Source: Ignavibacteriales bacterium UBA1304 (GTDB lineage Bacteria; Bacteroidota; Ignavibacteria; Ignavibacteriales; Ignavibacteriaceae). Taken from it: a stretch of 64,000 nucleotides of DNA. This document shows positions 9,131 to 18,263 of this stretch, in pieces. The notes beneath the pieces were generated by a model. It made no database searches and was not told the DNA's origin. It saw only the letters and a list, made by a program, of their open reading frames with translations. The stretch spans positions 1 through 64,000 of the forward strand of contig DBTY01000003.1 in the NCBI GenBank assembly GCA_002307295.1, in the 5' to 3' direction. Positions within the stretch are counted from its first letter, which is position 1. The number at the start of each line of letters is the position of its first letter. The position numbers and the translations under genes were made by a program.

Positions 9131-9901
9131 ATGAAATTTTCCATTATTACGCCGTCTTTTAATCAGGCTTGTTTTATTGAAGACACTATTCTTTCTGTGT
9201 TGAACCAAAACTATCCGGATTTTGAACATATTATTGTCGACGGAGGTTCTACAGATGGAACAGTTGAAATTCTGAAAAAATATCCTCACTTAAAATGGGT
9301 CTCTGAAAAAGACCGCGGACAGTCTGACGCTATTAACAAGGGCTTCCGGATGGCTTCGGGCGATATAATAGCCTGGTTAAATTCTGACGATTATTATGAG
9401 ACGAATATATTTAATCTGATTGACGAATTTTTCTCTCATAACAAAGATTGCAAATTCCTTTATGGCGGAATTACTTTTATCGATATTAATAAAAACGTAT
9501 TGGCGACTGTTAATGGCGCAAACATAAGCTATCGCAATTTGTTAAATAACCCTGATATTATACGTCAGCCAAGCAGTTTTTGGCATAGGGAAGTAATTGA
9601 AAAAATTGGCGTATTAAACGAAAACTATCACGTCACAATGGACTTCGATTTTTTTCTTAGAATTTCCAAAAAATATAAGCTGTGTTATCTTGATAAAAAT
9701 TTAAGCTATTTCCGTTCGTACAGCGAAAATAAAACCCAGTCTCTCAAGAAAAAACAGTTTAATGAAATTTGTTCGGTGATGTATAGCAATGGGGACTATG
9801 TCGGTTTTAAAACATTAAAATTTCTTTTAGGGCGTTTTCTCGATTCTTTAGGCGAACATAGTATTTTAAGAAAATTGTTCTCTCCGTTAAGGAAAAACTA
9901 A
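9131..9901 (+). CDS. GT2-family glycosyltransferase (WcaA-like), 256 aa
   Basis: GT-A fold glycosyltransferase. The N-terminus KFSIITPSFNQACFIEDTI is the classic GT2 nucleotide-binding start. VDGGSTDGT at 36-44 binds the nucleotide, and WLNSDD at 82-87 supplies the DXD-like metal site. RQPSSFWHREVIEKIG and MDFDFFLRISKKY match the acceptor side of the WcaA-like subgroup, in which MDxD carries the catalytic base. The gene follows the polymerase by 8 bp and precedes the next GT by 4 bp, so it lies in a tight operon. Donor and acceptor sugars are unknown. Confidence 0.88.
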   Translation: MKFSIITPSFNQACFIEDTILSVLNQNYPDFEHIIVDGGSTDGTVEILKKYPHLKWVSEKDRGQSDAINKGFRMASGDIIAWLNSDDYYETNIFNLIDEFFSHNKDCKFLYGGITFIDINKNVLATVNGANISYRNLLNNPDIIRQPSSFWHREVIEKIGVLNENYHVTMDFDFFLRISKKYKLCYLDKNLSYFRSYSENKTQSLKKKQFNEICSVMYSNGDYVGFKTLKFLLGRFLDSLGEHSILRKLFSPLRKN

Positions 9902-9905
9902 TAGG

Positions 9906-11132
9906 ATGAAAAAGAAAATCCTTTTTATCGATCACGATCATAGAATTACAGGTTCTACAGTAAGTCTGAAATATCTGCTTAAAGCTTTTAAAGAAGAAGG
10001 CTTTGAAATTGTAATGCTTACTCCTAAAGCAGAAAACTATATAAAATACTTTGAAAACTATATTGACGACTTTGTTCATTATGGCAATTCGAAAATAAGA
10101 ACAATTGCATTAGATGTGCATTTCTCTGATGATGAATCTGTGTTCTCCAAAATCGGGATTAAGAAATTTTGTAAAAGCTGTATTAAGTTTTTTCTTGGAC
10201 TTGCGGTTACTTATACAGCGATAAAAAAAATTAAACCAGATTTAGTATATGTGAATGAATATGTAGTATTACAGGCTTCTATAGTAAGTCGATTGCTTAA
10301 CGTCCCTTCTGTTATGCACATTCGCAGTCTGGTTCTTAAGGATAAATTCAGATTTAGAAAGAAAATCTTAATTAGTGCGATTGCGCGCTTTAGCGATCTT
10401 ATATTTGCAATCTCGAAAATAGAAGCTCAGCAGATAGTTACAAGGCAGCCTTTTGCGCAAAATAAAGTATTTGAGATTTGCGAATTTATAGACGAAAATA
10501 ATTATAATGTGAATTTTGACGCGATAGAGATAAAAAAAGCTTTTAAGCTGCCGTTAGATAAAAAAATAGTAATTATGGTAGGCGGAGTAGCCGCTCTTAA
10601 AGGCACGCTGGATTTTGTGAAAGCTGCAGAAATTGTTTTGAAAGAAAGAAACGACGTCATTTTTTTAATTACCGGACATGTTTTTGATAAGGGGCCGCAT
10701 GATGTAATTAAGTATGCGCAAGATTGTTTTTCGGTAATTAATTCGCCAGAAGTCAACTCTTCAATTTTACTAATGGGAATTGTTAAAAACATTATTGAAC
10801 TGCTTGCATGTTGCGACATATTGGTATCGCCGTCTACAGAGACTCATTTTTCAAGACCTGTAGTTGAAGCCTGGGCGCTTAAAAAAGCCGTAATAGCAAC
10901 GCGTACGGCTCATTCAGAAAACCTGATAGAAGAAAATGTTGACGGCGCTCTTGTTGAAATTAATAACCCGAATCAAATTGCTTTGTGCATTAATAAAATT
11001 CTATCGAATCGGGAATTTGCTTTGACTATTGGGGAAAATGGTTATAAAAAGGCGCTTAAAGATTTTGGCAAAGCAAACGGAGCTGAAAAAATAGTTAAGC
11101 TTTGCAGCGAATTAATAACGGGTTCAAAATAA
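9906..11132 (+). CDS. GT4-family glycosyltransferase, 408 aa
   Basis: Cytoplasmic GT-B glycosyltransferase. The N-terminal domain starts KKKILFIDHDHRITGSTVSLKYL and contains IKKIKPDLVYVNEYVVLQAS, typical of GT4 acceptor domains. The donor domain has IVMVGGVAALKGTLDFVKAA (the G-G-x-x-x-x-K-G phosphate-binding turn) and SPSTETHFSRPVVEAWALKKAVIATR. The second motif is a variant of EX7E, with one extra residue between the two glutamates. The gene sits 4 bp after a GT2 gene and 14 bp before the preferred start of the next one. Specificity is unknown. Confidence 0.85.
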   Translation: MKKKILFIDHDHRITGSTVSLKYLLKAFKEEGFEIVMLTPKAENYIKYFENYIDDFVHYGNSKIRTIALDVHFSDDESVFSKIGIKKFCKSCIKFFLGLAVTYTAIKKIKPDLVYVNEYVVLQASIVSRLLNVPSVMHIRSLVLKDKFRFRKKILISAIARFSDLIFAISKIEAQQIVTRQPFAQNKVFEICEFIDENNYNVNFDAIEIKKAFKLPLDKKIVIMVGGVAALKGTLDFVKAAEIVLKERNDVIFLITGHVFDKGPHDVIKYAQDCFSVINSPEVNSSILLMGIVKNIIELLACCDILVSPSTETHFSRPVVEAWALKKAVIATRTAHSENLIEENVDGALVEINNPNQIALCINKILSNREFALTIGENGYKKALKDFGKANGAEKIVKLCSELITGSK

Positions 11133-11146
11133 TTGCGGTCGCTTTA

Positions 11147-12082
11147 ATGGATTTATCAATAATAACAATAAATTATAATTTAGCTAAAGAAATAAAAGAG
11201 TGCGTCGATAGCGTAATAGATAAACTTTCTGGTTTGGAATATGAAATTATTATTGTAGATAATAATTCCGTAGAAAAAGAAAGCTTGGGGCTATCTGCAG
11301 AATTTCAAAAAGAAAAGTATAAAAATCTGCAATACTATTATTTAGATAAAAACGTCGGATTTGGCAAAGGGTGCAATTTTGGCGCTCAAAAGGCAAAAGG
11401 AAATGTTTTATGCTTCTTAAATCCGGATACTCTTATAAAGCAAAATATATTCCCTGAACTTATAGCAAAACTCAAAGAAAACAAATCAATTGGAATGGCG
11501 GGGCCGTGCGTTACAGAGAACAACAAGCTTTTCGATTATTCGGCAGGATTCTTCCCGAATATTTTTTATGAATTATTAAATGTCTTTTTTGTGGGGAGGT
11601 ACTTTGAGGCTTTTACAATAAAGGGAAAAGCAAAACAAAATAAAGCGATAAATGTGGATTGGGTAATGGGCGCCGCATTATTTATTAAGACCGATGTTTT
11701 TAATAAAGTCGGCGGATTTGATAAAGATTATTTCTTATATTTTGAAGAAGTCGATTTGTGTTACAAAGTAATAAAATCAGGTTATGAAATTATATATCTG
11801 CCGTATGTTTCTGTTTTTCATCATGGCAGTCTGACTGTAAAAAAAGATTATTCGTTTTTTACAAAAATGTTTTATAAAAGCAAACTTATATTTATAAAGA
11901 AGCGCTATCCGGTTTTCAAAAAAAACATAATACAAAGCTTAATGCTGATTCAGATTTTCAGTCAGTTATTTTTATGGACGGCGCTACTTCCATTAAACAA
12001 AAATAAATCTTTGGGGAAAATTAAAGGTTTGTCATCTTTAATTACAATGCTTTTTAAGAATGTAGCGGCGTTAAGAGACTAA
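11147..12082 (+). CDS. GT2-family glycosyltransferase (rhamnosyltransferase-like), 311 aa
   Basis: GT-A glycosyltransferase. A TTG at 11102 in the same frame would place 15 extra residues inside the previous gene. The ATG at 11147 gives MDLSIITINYN, the normal start of this family, and is preferred. VDNNS at about 37-41 is the nucleotide-binding loop and FLNPDTLI at 90-97 carries the N-P-D metal motif of the WbbL-like subgroup. VDWVMGAALFIKTDVFNKVGGFD and FEEVDLCYKVIKSGYEI match the acceptor side and the catalytic E-D region. The C-terminal 60 residues include one hydrophobic helix (SLMLIQIFSQLFLWTALL) that may anchor it to the membrane. Substrates are unknown. Confidence 0.86.
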   Translation: MDLSIITINYNLAKEIKECVDSVIDKLSGLEYEIIIVDNNSVEKESLGLSAEFQKEKYKNLQYYYLDKNVGFGKGCNFGAQKAKGNVLCFLNPDTLIKQNIFPELIAKLKENKSIGMAGPCVTENNKLFDYSAGFFPNIFYELLNVFFVGRYFEAFTIKGKAKQNKAINVDWVMGAALFIKTDVFNKVGGFDKDYFLYFEEVDLCYKVIKSGYEIIYLPYVSVFHHGSLTVKKDYSFFTKMFYKSKLIFIKKRYPVFKKNIIQSLMLIQIFSQLFLWTALLPLNKNKSLGKIKGLSSLITMLFKNVAALRD

Positions 12083-12151
12083 TTTATTAATAACGGAATT
12101 GCCTTAAGCAAAAAAGATGAGTATTTTTCCAAATAAAAATAAAAATAATAT

Positions 12152-13285
12152 ATGAAGATAGCTGTAAACTTACTTCCATTTAGAAAACATCTGGCGGGCG
12201 TAGGCAAATATGCGCAAAATATAGTCTTGGAATTGTCAAAAACTGATAAAGTAAATGATTACTATCTATTTGTTACGAATAATAATCAGCAGAATTTTCA
12301 AATAAATCAGAAAAATTTTCATACTATCAGATGCGGGTTTAATTCCGATAATTTTATTTTAAGAATTATTTGGGAACAGTTTGTGCTGCCGTTTCAGCTA
12401 AACGGATTAAAGGTGGATTTGTTATTTACTCCTTCTGTCGCTATTCCAATATTGTATCGTGGTAAAATGTATACTACAATTCATGATATTGCTTACAAAA
12501 AGGTTAAAAGTAAATATCCTTTTTTAAGAAGGTTGTATGTCTCATTTATTACTAAGCAGGCGTTAATTCATTCTGATTCAATATTTACAGTCTCAAATTT
12601 TTCAAAATCGGAAATATTGGCTGAGTACCCCTGGTTTAAAAAGGATATAACGGTCACTTATAGCGGAGTTGACTGGAAATTTTTTACTGATATCCCTGCC
12701 GTTGAAATCAATAAATTCAAGATGAAATATTCTTTGCCGGAAAATTTCCTTTTATATGTAGGAGCCATAGAACCGGGTAAAAATATTGATACTATCATGA
12801 AAACTTTTGCCGATTATAGAGCGCAGTCTTCGTCGAATATGTTTCTGGTTATGACAGGAAGTATTGGATGGAAAAAAGAAAAAGCGCTGAATAAAATTCA
12901 TGAATTAGGTTTATCTAAATATGTAGTTATTCTTCCGTATATTGAAGAAGCTGAATTGCCGCTTTTATATAAATCCGCCAATCTTGTCCTTTATATTTCC
13001 GCCTACGAAGGGTTTGGGTTGCCCGTACTTGAAGGAATGGCGGCCGGAGCGCCAGTGATTGCATCCGCCTCGCATGCTGTTAAGGAATTTGCTGGAGATG
13101 CCGTTTCATTGATTGATCCGCATAACGTTGCGGATATAAAAGAGAAAATTGAAAGTCTGTCTATTGATTCTGATTTCAGGACTATGGCAATTACTAAAGG
13201 AAAACTTTTAGCGCAAAATTTTACTTGGGAAAAAATAGCGCTGAATGTATATTTATCATTTATAAAAAATCAGCCTAAATGTTAA
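12152..13285 (+). CDS. GT4-family glycosyltransferase, 377 aa
   Basis: GT-B enzyme with a well preserved layout. It has MKIAVNLLPFRKHLAGVGKYAQNI with the glycine-rich acceptor loop at the N-terminus, TIHDIAYK in the central strand, FLLYVGAIEPGKNIDTIMKTF as the donor-domain entry, and YEGFGLPVLEGMAAGAPVIAS as a textbook EX7E motif near residue 285. This resembles mannosyltransferases such as WbaZ/WbdB, but the sugar is not provable from sequence. It is preceded by 69 bp of AT-rich sequence. Its stop overlaps the ATG of the next gene by 7 bp, showing translational coupling. Confidence 0.88.
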   Translation: MKIAVNLLPFRKHLAGVGKYAQNIVLELSKTDKVNDYYLFVTNNNQQNFQINQKNFHTIRCGFNSDNFILRIIWEQFVLPFQLNGLKVDLLFTPSVAIPILYRGKMYTTIHDIAYKKVKSKYPFLRRLYVSFITKQALIHSDSIFTVSNFSKSEILAEYPWFKKDITVTYSGVDWKFFTDIPAVEINKFKMKYSLPENFLLYVGAIEPGKNIDTIMKTFADYRAQSSSNMFLVMTGSIGWKKEKALNKIHELGLSKYVVILPYIEEAELPLLYKSANLVLYISAYEGFGLPVLEGMAAGAPVIASASHAVKEFAGDAVSLIDPHNVADIKEKIESLSIDSDFRTMAITKGKLLAQNFTWEKIALNVYLSFIKNQPKC

Positions 13286-14088
13286 AGAATATAACCGATA
13301 CGGGATTTGATTTATCAATTGTAATTATTACATGGAAGATGAAAAATCTTCTTAAATCATGCCTTGATTCGATTTATAAGTATACCAAAGGGGTAAAATT
13401 TGAAATTATCCTTATTGATAATAAATCTGATGACGGCACGGTGGAAATGATTGAGAAGGATTTCCCTGAAATCCGATTAGTAAAAAACGAATCAAATAGA
13501 GGCGTCGCTCCAGCCAGAAATCAGGGGCTTGGCCTTGTAAAAGGCAAGTACATTCTAATCCTTGACGCTGATATTGAATTGATAGAAGACTCTATCTCTC
13601 AATTGTTCGATTATATGGAAAAGAATAGCTCGTGCGGTTTGGTTGGCAGTAAGTTAGTAGATCCTAATGGTCTTTGCCAGTATTCATGCAAACGATTTCC
13701 TACTTTTTTATCTTTAGTCTATCGTAGATTTGAGCATCTCGATTTTGTCAGAAATTCAAGAACTCTTCAATTTCATATCATGAAAGAGTGGGATCATAAT
13801 TCTATTAGCGACGTTGATTATCTTATTGGCGCGTGTCAGTTCTTTAGAAAAGACGTGATTGATAAAATCGGTTTCTATGATCAAAATATATTTTACGGCC
13901 CTGAAGATATTGACTTTTGCTTAAGAATTTGGAAGGCGGGCTGGAGCGTTGTTTACTATCCTCTTACAAGCATGATACATCGAGAACAGCGTATAACAAA
14001 AAAGAAATTAATTTCAGTATTGACTATTAAACATTTATTAGGCATCCTTTATATATTTAAAAAATATAAAGGGAAAATTAAAAAATAA
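13279..14088 (+). CDS. GT2-family glycosyltransferase, 269 aa
   Basis: GT-A glycosyltransferase whose start overlaps the upstream GT4 stop by 7 bp. LSIVIITWKMKNLLKSCLDSI opens the domain, IDNKSDDGT at about 46-54 is the nucleotide loop, and ILDADIEL with D96-A-D98 is the metal site. YLIGACQFFRKDVIDKIGFYD and GPEDIDFCLRIWKAGW match the WbbL/rhamnosyl-type acceptor side. A short basic, lysine-rich tail closes the protein. It lies 23 bp upstream of the priming sugar-phosphate transferase, so it belongs to the same operon. Substrates are unknown. Confidence 0.87.
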   Translation: MLKNITDTGFDLSIVIITWKMKNLLKSCLDSIYKYTKGVKFEIILIDNKSDDGTVEMIEKDFPEIRLVKNESNRGVAPARNQGLGLVKGKYILILDADIELIEDSISQLFDYMEKNSSCGLVGSKLVDPNGLCQYSCKRFPTFLSLVYRRFEHLDFVRNSRTLQFHIMKEWDHNSISDVDYLIGACQFFRKDVIDKIGFYDQNIFYGPEDIDFCLRIWKAGWSVVYYPLTSMIHREQRITKKKLISVLTIKHLLGILYIFKKYKGKIKK

Positions 14089-14111
14089 TTAGGGATTGTT
14101 TTCGTAAAGCT

Positions 14112-15515
14112 TTGACGGATAAAAGAGAAAAAATATTAGTATTAATAGCTGATTTAATTGCAATAACCGTTTCGTGGGTATTGTTTTTTTATTTTAGAGT
14201 TGAATCTGGTTTGTTTGGGTTAATCCTTCAGCCGGATTTTTTTCTATCTCTAATTGCCGTTTATTTATACTGGCTTGTTATTTTTGCTTTTGTAGGCATG
14301 TACAGAACCTGGTTTGCGGCTTCCAGGTTTGACGAATTATCTCTTTTGTTTAAAGCCTCTTTTGTTGGCGTGTTTATTCTTTTTTCGTTGATCTATCTTG
14401 ACGATTATTCGCATGGAATTAATTCCAGCGGTCGTTTTCTTATCTTTATTTATTGGGGTATTTTTCTTCTTTGCGTCGGCGCAGGTAGATTATTAATACG
14501 CGGGTTCCAGCGCAGCCTTATTCTTAAAGGCATCGGCAGAAGAAACGCTCTGATTATTGGATTTACCGATAAGGGGCACGAAATACATGAACAAATTGAC
14601 CATTTTAGAGCTTTGGGGCTTGACGTTGTCGGGTACATCGCTGTAAAAAAAGAAAATGTTGGCAAGTCGTTCAAGGGGATTCCCTGTATTGGCGAGGTTG
14701 ATTGTATTGAACAAACTATTGACGATTACAATGTTAAGGACGTTATTATTGCTACTGATAAACACAAAGAGGACGAACTAATTAGCATAATGACGCATTG
14801 CGAAAATAAAAATGTGGGATTAAAAATTGTGCCTGATTTTTTTGAAATATTGAGCGGACAAGCAAAAACGTCGCAAATTTATGGTTTCCCATTGGTAGAC
14901 GTAATGCCGCAGCTAATGCCTGAATGGGAGAAAAAAGTCAAAAGAATTATAGATTTTTTAGCGGCTGTTGTAATTTTAATCTTATCGTCGCCGGTATTGC
15001 TTCTTACTGCTATTGCTATTAAACTTGACAGCAATGGAGTAGTTTTCTTCAGACAGGAACGTTGCGGTCTAAATGGTAAATCATTTAAAATGATAAAGTT
15101 TCGTTCAATGCGGCAGGATGCAGAAAAAAACACAGGGCCTGTCTGGTCGCAAAAAGACGATCCAAGAATTACTACGGTAGGCAGATTTATCAGGAAAGTG
15201 AGAATTGACGAAGTGCCTCAGATGATTAACGTTTTGCGCGGAGAAATGAGCCTTGTTGGGCCAAGACCTGAGAGACCTTTTTTTGTTGAAAAATTGGCTA
15301 AGGAAATTCCTTACTATAGAAGAAGATTAAGAGTTAGACCGGGCATAACAGGCTGGGCGCAGGTTAAGCACAAATATGACGAAACAATTGAAGACGTAAA
15401 AGTTAAATTAAAATTTGATTTGTTCTATATCGAAAACATGTCCTTAAGAATGGATTTTAAAATAATGGTAAGGACTGTATTTGTTATGCTTTTTGGCAAG
15501 GGGCATTATGAATAG
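14112..15515 (+). CDS. Undecaprenyl-phosphate sugar-phosphate transferase (priming, WcaJ/WbaP-like), 467 aa
   Basis: Membrane enzyme expected to start each repeat unit by moving a sugar-1-phosphate onto undecaprenyl phosphate. Four to five N-terminal helices (about 8-130) precede a Rossmann-like CoA-binding domain (about 145-250, NALIIGFTDKG). The catalytic bacterial sugar transferase domain starts at about 276 (KRIIDFLAAVVILIL). Its key residues are intact: FFRQERCG (312-319), KFRSM (329-333), the D366-E367 pair in RIDEVPQ, SLVGPRPERP (380-389) and RPGITGWAQV (409-418). The frame opens with TTG at 14112, and the length fits the family. The sugar (glucose or galactose) cannot be predicted safely. 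It is the reference for the degenerate domain in the gene at 16286. Confidence 0.92.
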   Translation: MTDKREKILVLIADLIAITVSWVLFFYFRVESGLFGLILQPDFFLSLIAVYLYWLVIFAFVGMYRTWFAASRFDELSLLFKASFVGVFILFSLIYLDDYSHGINSSGRFLIFIYWGIFLLCVGAGRLLIRGFQRSLILKGIGRRNALIIGFTDKGHEIHEQIDHFRALGLDVVGYIAVKKENVGKSFKGIPCIGEVDCIEQTIDDYNVKDVIIATDKHKEDELISIMTHCENKNVGLKIVPDFFEILSGQAKTSQIYGFPLVDVMPQLMPEWEKKVKRIIDFLAAVVILILSSPVLLLTAIAIKLDSNGVVFFRQERCGLNGKSFKMIKFRSMRQDAEKNTGPVWSQKDDPRITTVGRFIRKVRIDEVPQMINVLRGEMSLVGPRPERPFFVEKLAKEIPYYRRRLRVRPGITGWAQVKHKYDETIEDVKVKLKFDLFYIENMSLRMDFKIMVRTVFVMLFGKGHYE

Positions 15516-15554
15516 TAAAAAAATATTCTGAAATAAAACTTAAAAGATAAAACC

Positions 15555-16277
15555 ATGGCAGAAAAATCCTTAGTAATAATTCCAACTTATGATGAATTTG
15601 ATAATGTTCATAAGATTATTCCGGATGTTTTAGAAAGAGACGAAAGCATCGACGTTTTAATAGTTGATGACAACTCTCCCGATGGAACAGGGAAATACGT
15701 AGAGGAATTAAGCAAAAGCAATCCCCGCGTAAAGTTGATAAAACGTCCCGGTAAAATGGGGCTTGGAACAGCTTATATAGAAGGATTCAAATACGCAATT
15801 AGCAATAATTATGATTTCATTTTTGAAATGGACGCCGATTTTTCGCACGATCCTAAAGAAATAAATAATTTCCTGACTGCTATAAGAAAGTATGACGTTG
15901 TTATTGGCAGCCGTTATATCAACGGCGTTAATGTAATTAACTGGCCAATGCAAAGGTTGCTTTTGAGCTATTTTGCAAATGCGTATTCCAGGTTTATTAC
16001 GGGGATTCCTATTCGGGACGCTACTGGAGGTTTTAAATGCTTCCGAAGAAAAGTGCTGGAATCAATTAGTTTTCAGGATATAAAGTCCAACGGATACTCG
16101 TTTCAGATTGAAATGAATTACAAAGCATGGAAAAAGGGTTTTGCATTAGGCGAGATACCTATTATTTTTTCAGACAGGGTCAAAGGCACTTCAAAAATGT
16201 CTAAAAAAATTATTCGTGAAGCTGTATTTATGGTTTGGAAATTAAGGCTTAGAAGCATACTAGGAATTTTAAAATAG
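15555..16277 (+). CDS. Polyprenol-phosphate mannosyltransferase-like GT2 (DPM1-like), 240 aa
   Basis: Probably makes a polyprenyl-phosphate hexose (mannose or glucose) from an NDP-sugar at the inner face of the membrane. The GT-A motifs are IIPTYDEFDNV at 8-18, VDDNSPDGT at 37-45 and FEMDADFSHDP at 90-100 (D93-A-D95 metal site). GSRYI and ATGGFKCFRRKVLESI, then GYSFQIEMNYKAWKKG and RVKGTSKMSKKIIREA, are the sequence hallmarks of the DPM1 group. There is no C-terminal transmembrane domain, as in the short, soluble DPM1 type. It lies 39 bp after the priming transferase and 8 bp before the GT2 fusion gene. Confidence 0.88.
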   Translation: MAEKSLVIIPTYDEFDNVHKIIPDVLERDESIDVLIVDDNSPDGTGKYVEELSKSNPRVKLIKRPGKMGLGTAYIEGFKYAISNNYDFIFEMDADFSHDPKEINNFLTAIRKYDVVIGSRYINGVNVINWPMQRLLLSYFANAYSRFITGIPIRDATGGFKCFRRKVLESISFQDIKSNGYSFQIEMNYKAWKKGFALGEIPIIFSDRVKGTSKMSKKIIREAVFMVWKLRLRSILGILK

Positions 16278-16285
16278 GAAACACA

Positions 16286-18262
16286 TTGGACGTTTCTGTC
16301 ATTATTGTTAATTATAACGTAAAGGAATTTGTTCAAAATTTACTTCATTCGCTTGAAAAAGCTTCCAAAAATCTTGCCGTGGAAGTTATTATTGTTGATA
16401 ATGCAAGCGATGATGGAAGCGTTGAACTTATACGAGAGAAATTTCCAAATGTAATTCTTGTAGCTAATAAAACTAACTTAGGTTTTGGCAAAGCAAATAA
16501 TATAGGCCTGCAAATGGCAAAGGGGAAGTATCTTTTGATATTAAATCCCGATACGCTTGTACAGGAAGACACTTTTGAAAAGCTAATAAGTTTTTTTGAA
16601 AGAACTCCGGATGCCGGAATGATTGGTTGCAAAACTCTGAATCCGGATGGAACGCTTCAGCTCTCCTGCCGCAGAAGTTTCCCTGGGCCATGGACTTCTT
16701 TTTGTAAAGTTACCGGCTTAAGTTCAATATTCCCTAAAAGCAGACTATTTGCAAAATATAACCTTACGTATTTAGACGAAAACAAAACCTGCGAAGTTGA
16801 CGCATTATCAGGTTCTTTTATGCTGATGAAAAAAGAAGCTTATGAAAAAGTCGGCGGTTTTGACGAACAGTTCTTTATGTATGGCGAAGACCTGGACTTG
16901 TGTTACAGAGTTCAGAAAGCAGGTTATAAAGTTTACTATGTTCCTGAAACGCAAATAATTCATTATAAAGGGGAGAGCACTAAGCGCAGTAGTTTGGACG
17001 AAACAAAAGTGTTTTACGGCGCAATGAACCTTTTTGTAAAGAAGCATTTTTCGGGCTCATTGTTATTGGAAATTATTCTTCAAAGCGCTATTAGCTTTAC
17101 AAAATTTGTGGCGTTTCTCGCTACGTTAAAGATGGCTTTATTTTCGTTCTTTCTTGATTTTATTGTTTTTGACGTGACTTTATACCTTGCCCAAAAGCTG
17201 CATTATGTATTAGGCAATTGGTATGGCTTTCCGCGCAAGTCTCTCCTAATTGTTTATACTGTTCCGGCTTTAATTTATACGCTCACGGCTTCAATTATTG
17301 GCGTCTATAAAAAAGATAGAATTTCAATTCTAAAAAGTCTCATTTCAGTTGTAACCGGATTTCTTCTCCTTTCAACTTTAACATTTTTCTTTAAGCAATA
17401 CGCTTACAGCCGCGCGGTTATAATTCTGGCGTACGTTTTTTTATTGTTTACGCTTACTATATGGCGTATTATTGTAAAATATGCGTTAGGTCTTGGCATA
17501 AGAGGCAGGGAAGCCGCTAAAACAGTTGTGCTGATAATTGGAACAAACGATTCAGCTGTAAAGATAGCGCAGAAATTAAAATCAAAATCTACAAGTTTTT
17601 ATTCCGTCGCCGGATTGATTTCATTAACTAGAAAAGAAATAGGCGATAAAATAGAAAACTTTAAGATTATAGGCAGCGTTGAAACGCTAAAAAAAACTAT
17701 TACTGAAAAAAAAGTTAATGAAGTTATTTTTTCTTCGGATGAGCTTTCGTACAGCGAGATCATGTCGATTGTTTCTACGTGCCAGTCGGAAAATGTGGAA
17801 TTCAAATTAGCGGGGAGCAATTTGGATTTTATTGTAGGCAAAACATCAGTATCTTTGTTAGATGATGTTCCTTTAATTGAGATTAATTATAATATTTCCA
17901 AACCGCTGAAACGTTTTATAAAAGCGGCGTTCGATTATTCTCTTGCCAGTTTAGTTTTGTTTTTTATTTTACCGTTTTTTAAATTGTTTTGGCTTTTCGG
18001 CGTAAACAAAGGCGAATTAGGCAAAATGATTTCTATGGCGCCGAAAATATTACTTGGGCAATATAGTTTTGTAGGCCCAAAGGAATTAGGCAATGGAAAA
18101 AATCTGTATCTCGGCAAACAGGGATTAACTGGTTTGTGGTTTCTGGAAGAAGAAAATGATTCGGAAAATTTAGATATATTCTATGCTAAAAATCAGAATT
18201 TTTGGTTAGATATTGAAATATTAGGAAGATCGATTAACTTAATGCTAAGTAAACGGAAATGA
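16286..18262 (+). CDS. GT2 glycosyltransferase fused to membrane/Rossmann/degenerate sugar-transferase module, 658 aa
   Basis: Unusual two-part protein. Residues 1-250 are a complete GT2 domain: VSVIIVNYNV, VDNASDDGS (38-45), LILNPDT (84-90) and FMYGEDLDLCYRV (197-209). Residues 260-400 hold about four transmembrane helices. Residues 414-480 look like the Rossmann CoA-binding domain of priming transferases (VVLIIGTNDSAVKIA). Residues 540-658 resemble the sugar-phosphate transferase domain (LKRFIKAAFDYSLASLVLFFIL; SFVGPKE 594-600; GLTGLW 613-618; LDIEILGRSINLML). The middle of that domain, where the intact protein at 14112 has the FRQ, KFRSM and DE motifs, is missing. The second half is therefore probably non-catalytic. 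The TTG start lies 8 bp after the previous stop, and accA starts 1 bp after this stop. Confidence 0.85.
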   Translation: MDVSVIIVNYNVKEFVQNLLHSLEKASKNLAVEVIIVDNASDDGSVELIREKFPNVILVANKTNLGFGKANNIGLQMAKGKYLLILNPDTLVQEDTFEKLISFFERTPDAGMIGCKTLNPDGTLQLSCRRSFPGPWTSFCKVTGLSSIFPKSRLFAKYNLTYLDENKTCEVDALSGSFMLMKKEAYEKVGGFDEQFFMYGEDLDLCYRVQKAGYKVYYVPETQIIHYKGESTKRSSLDETKVFYGAMNLFVKKHFSGSLLLEIILQSAISFTKFVAFLATLKMALFSFFLDFIVFDVTLYLAQKLHYVLGNWYGFPRKSLLIVYTVPALIYTLTASIIGVYKKDRISILKSLISVVTGFLLLSTLTFFFKQYAYSRAVIILAYVFLLFTLTIWRIIVKYALGLGIRGREAAKTVVLIIGTNDSAVKIAQKLKSKSTSFYSVAGLISLTRKEIGDKIENFKIIGSVETLKKTITEKKVNEVIFSSDELSYSEIMSIVSTCQSENVEFKLAGSNLDFIVGKTSVSLLDDVPLIEINYNISKPLKRFIKAAFDYSLASLVLFFILPFFKLFWLFGVNKGELGKMISMAPKILLGQYSFVGPKELGNGKNLYLGKQGLTGLWFLEEENDSENLDIFYAKNQNFWLDIEILGRSINLMLSKRK

Positions 18263-18263
18263 T

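Noticed and set aside
11102..11146. Upstream TTG for the GT2 gene at 11147
   Set aside because: It lies inside the previous gene, and the internal ATG gives the usual family start.
16286..18262. Frameshift or two separate genes instead of a fusion
   Set aside because: The frame is continuous through the junction (about residues 250-410) with a sensible membrane segment, and there is no internal start with a ribosome-binding site.
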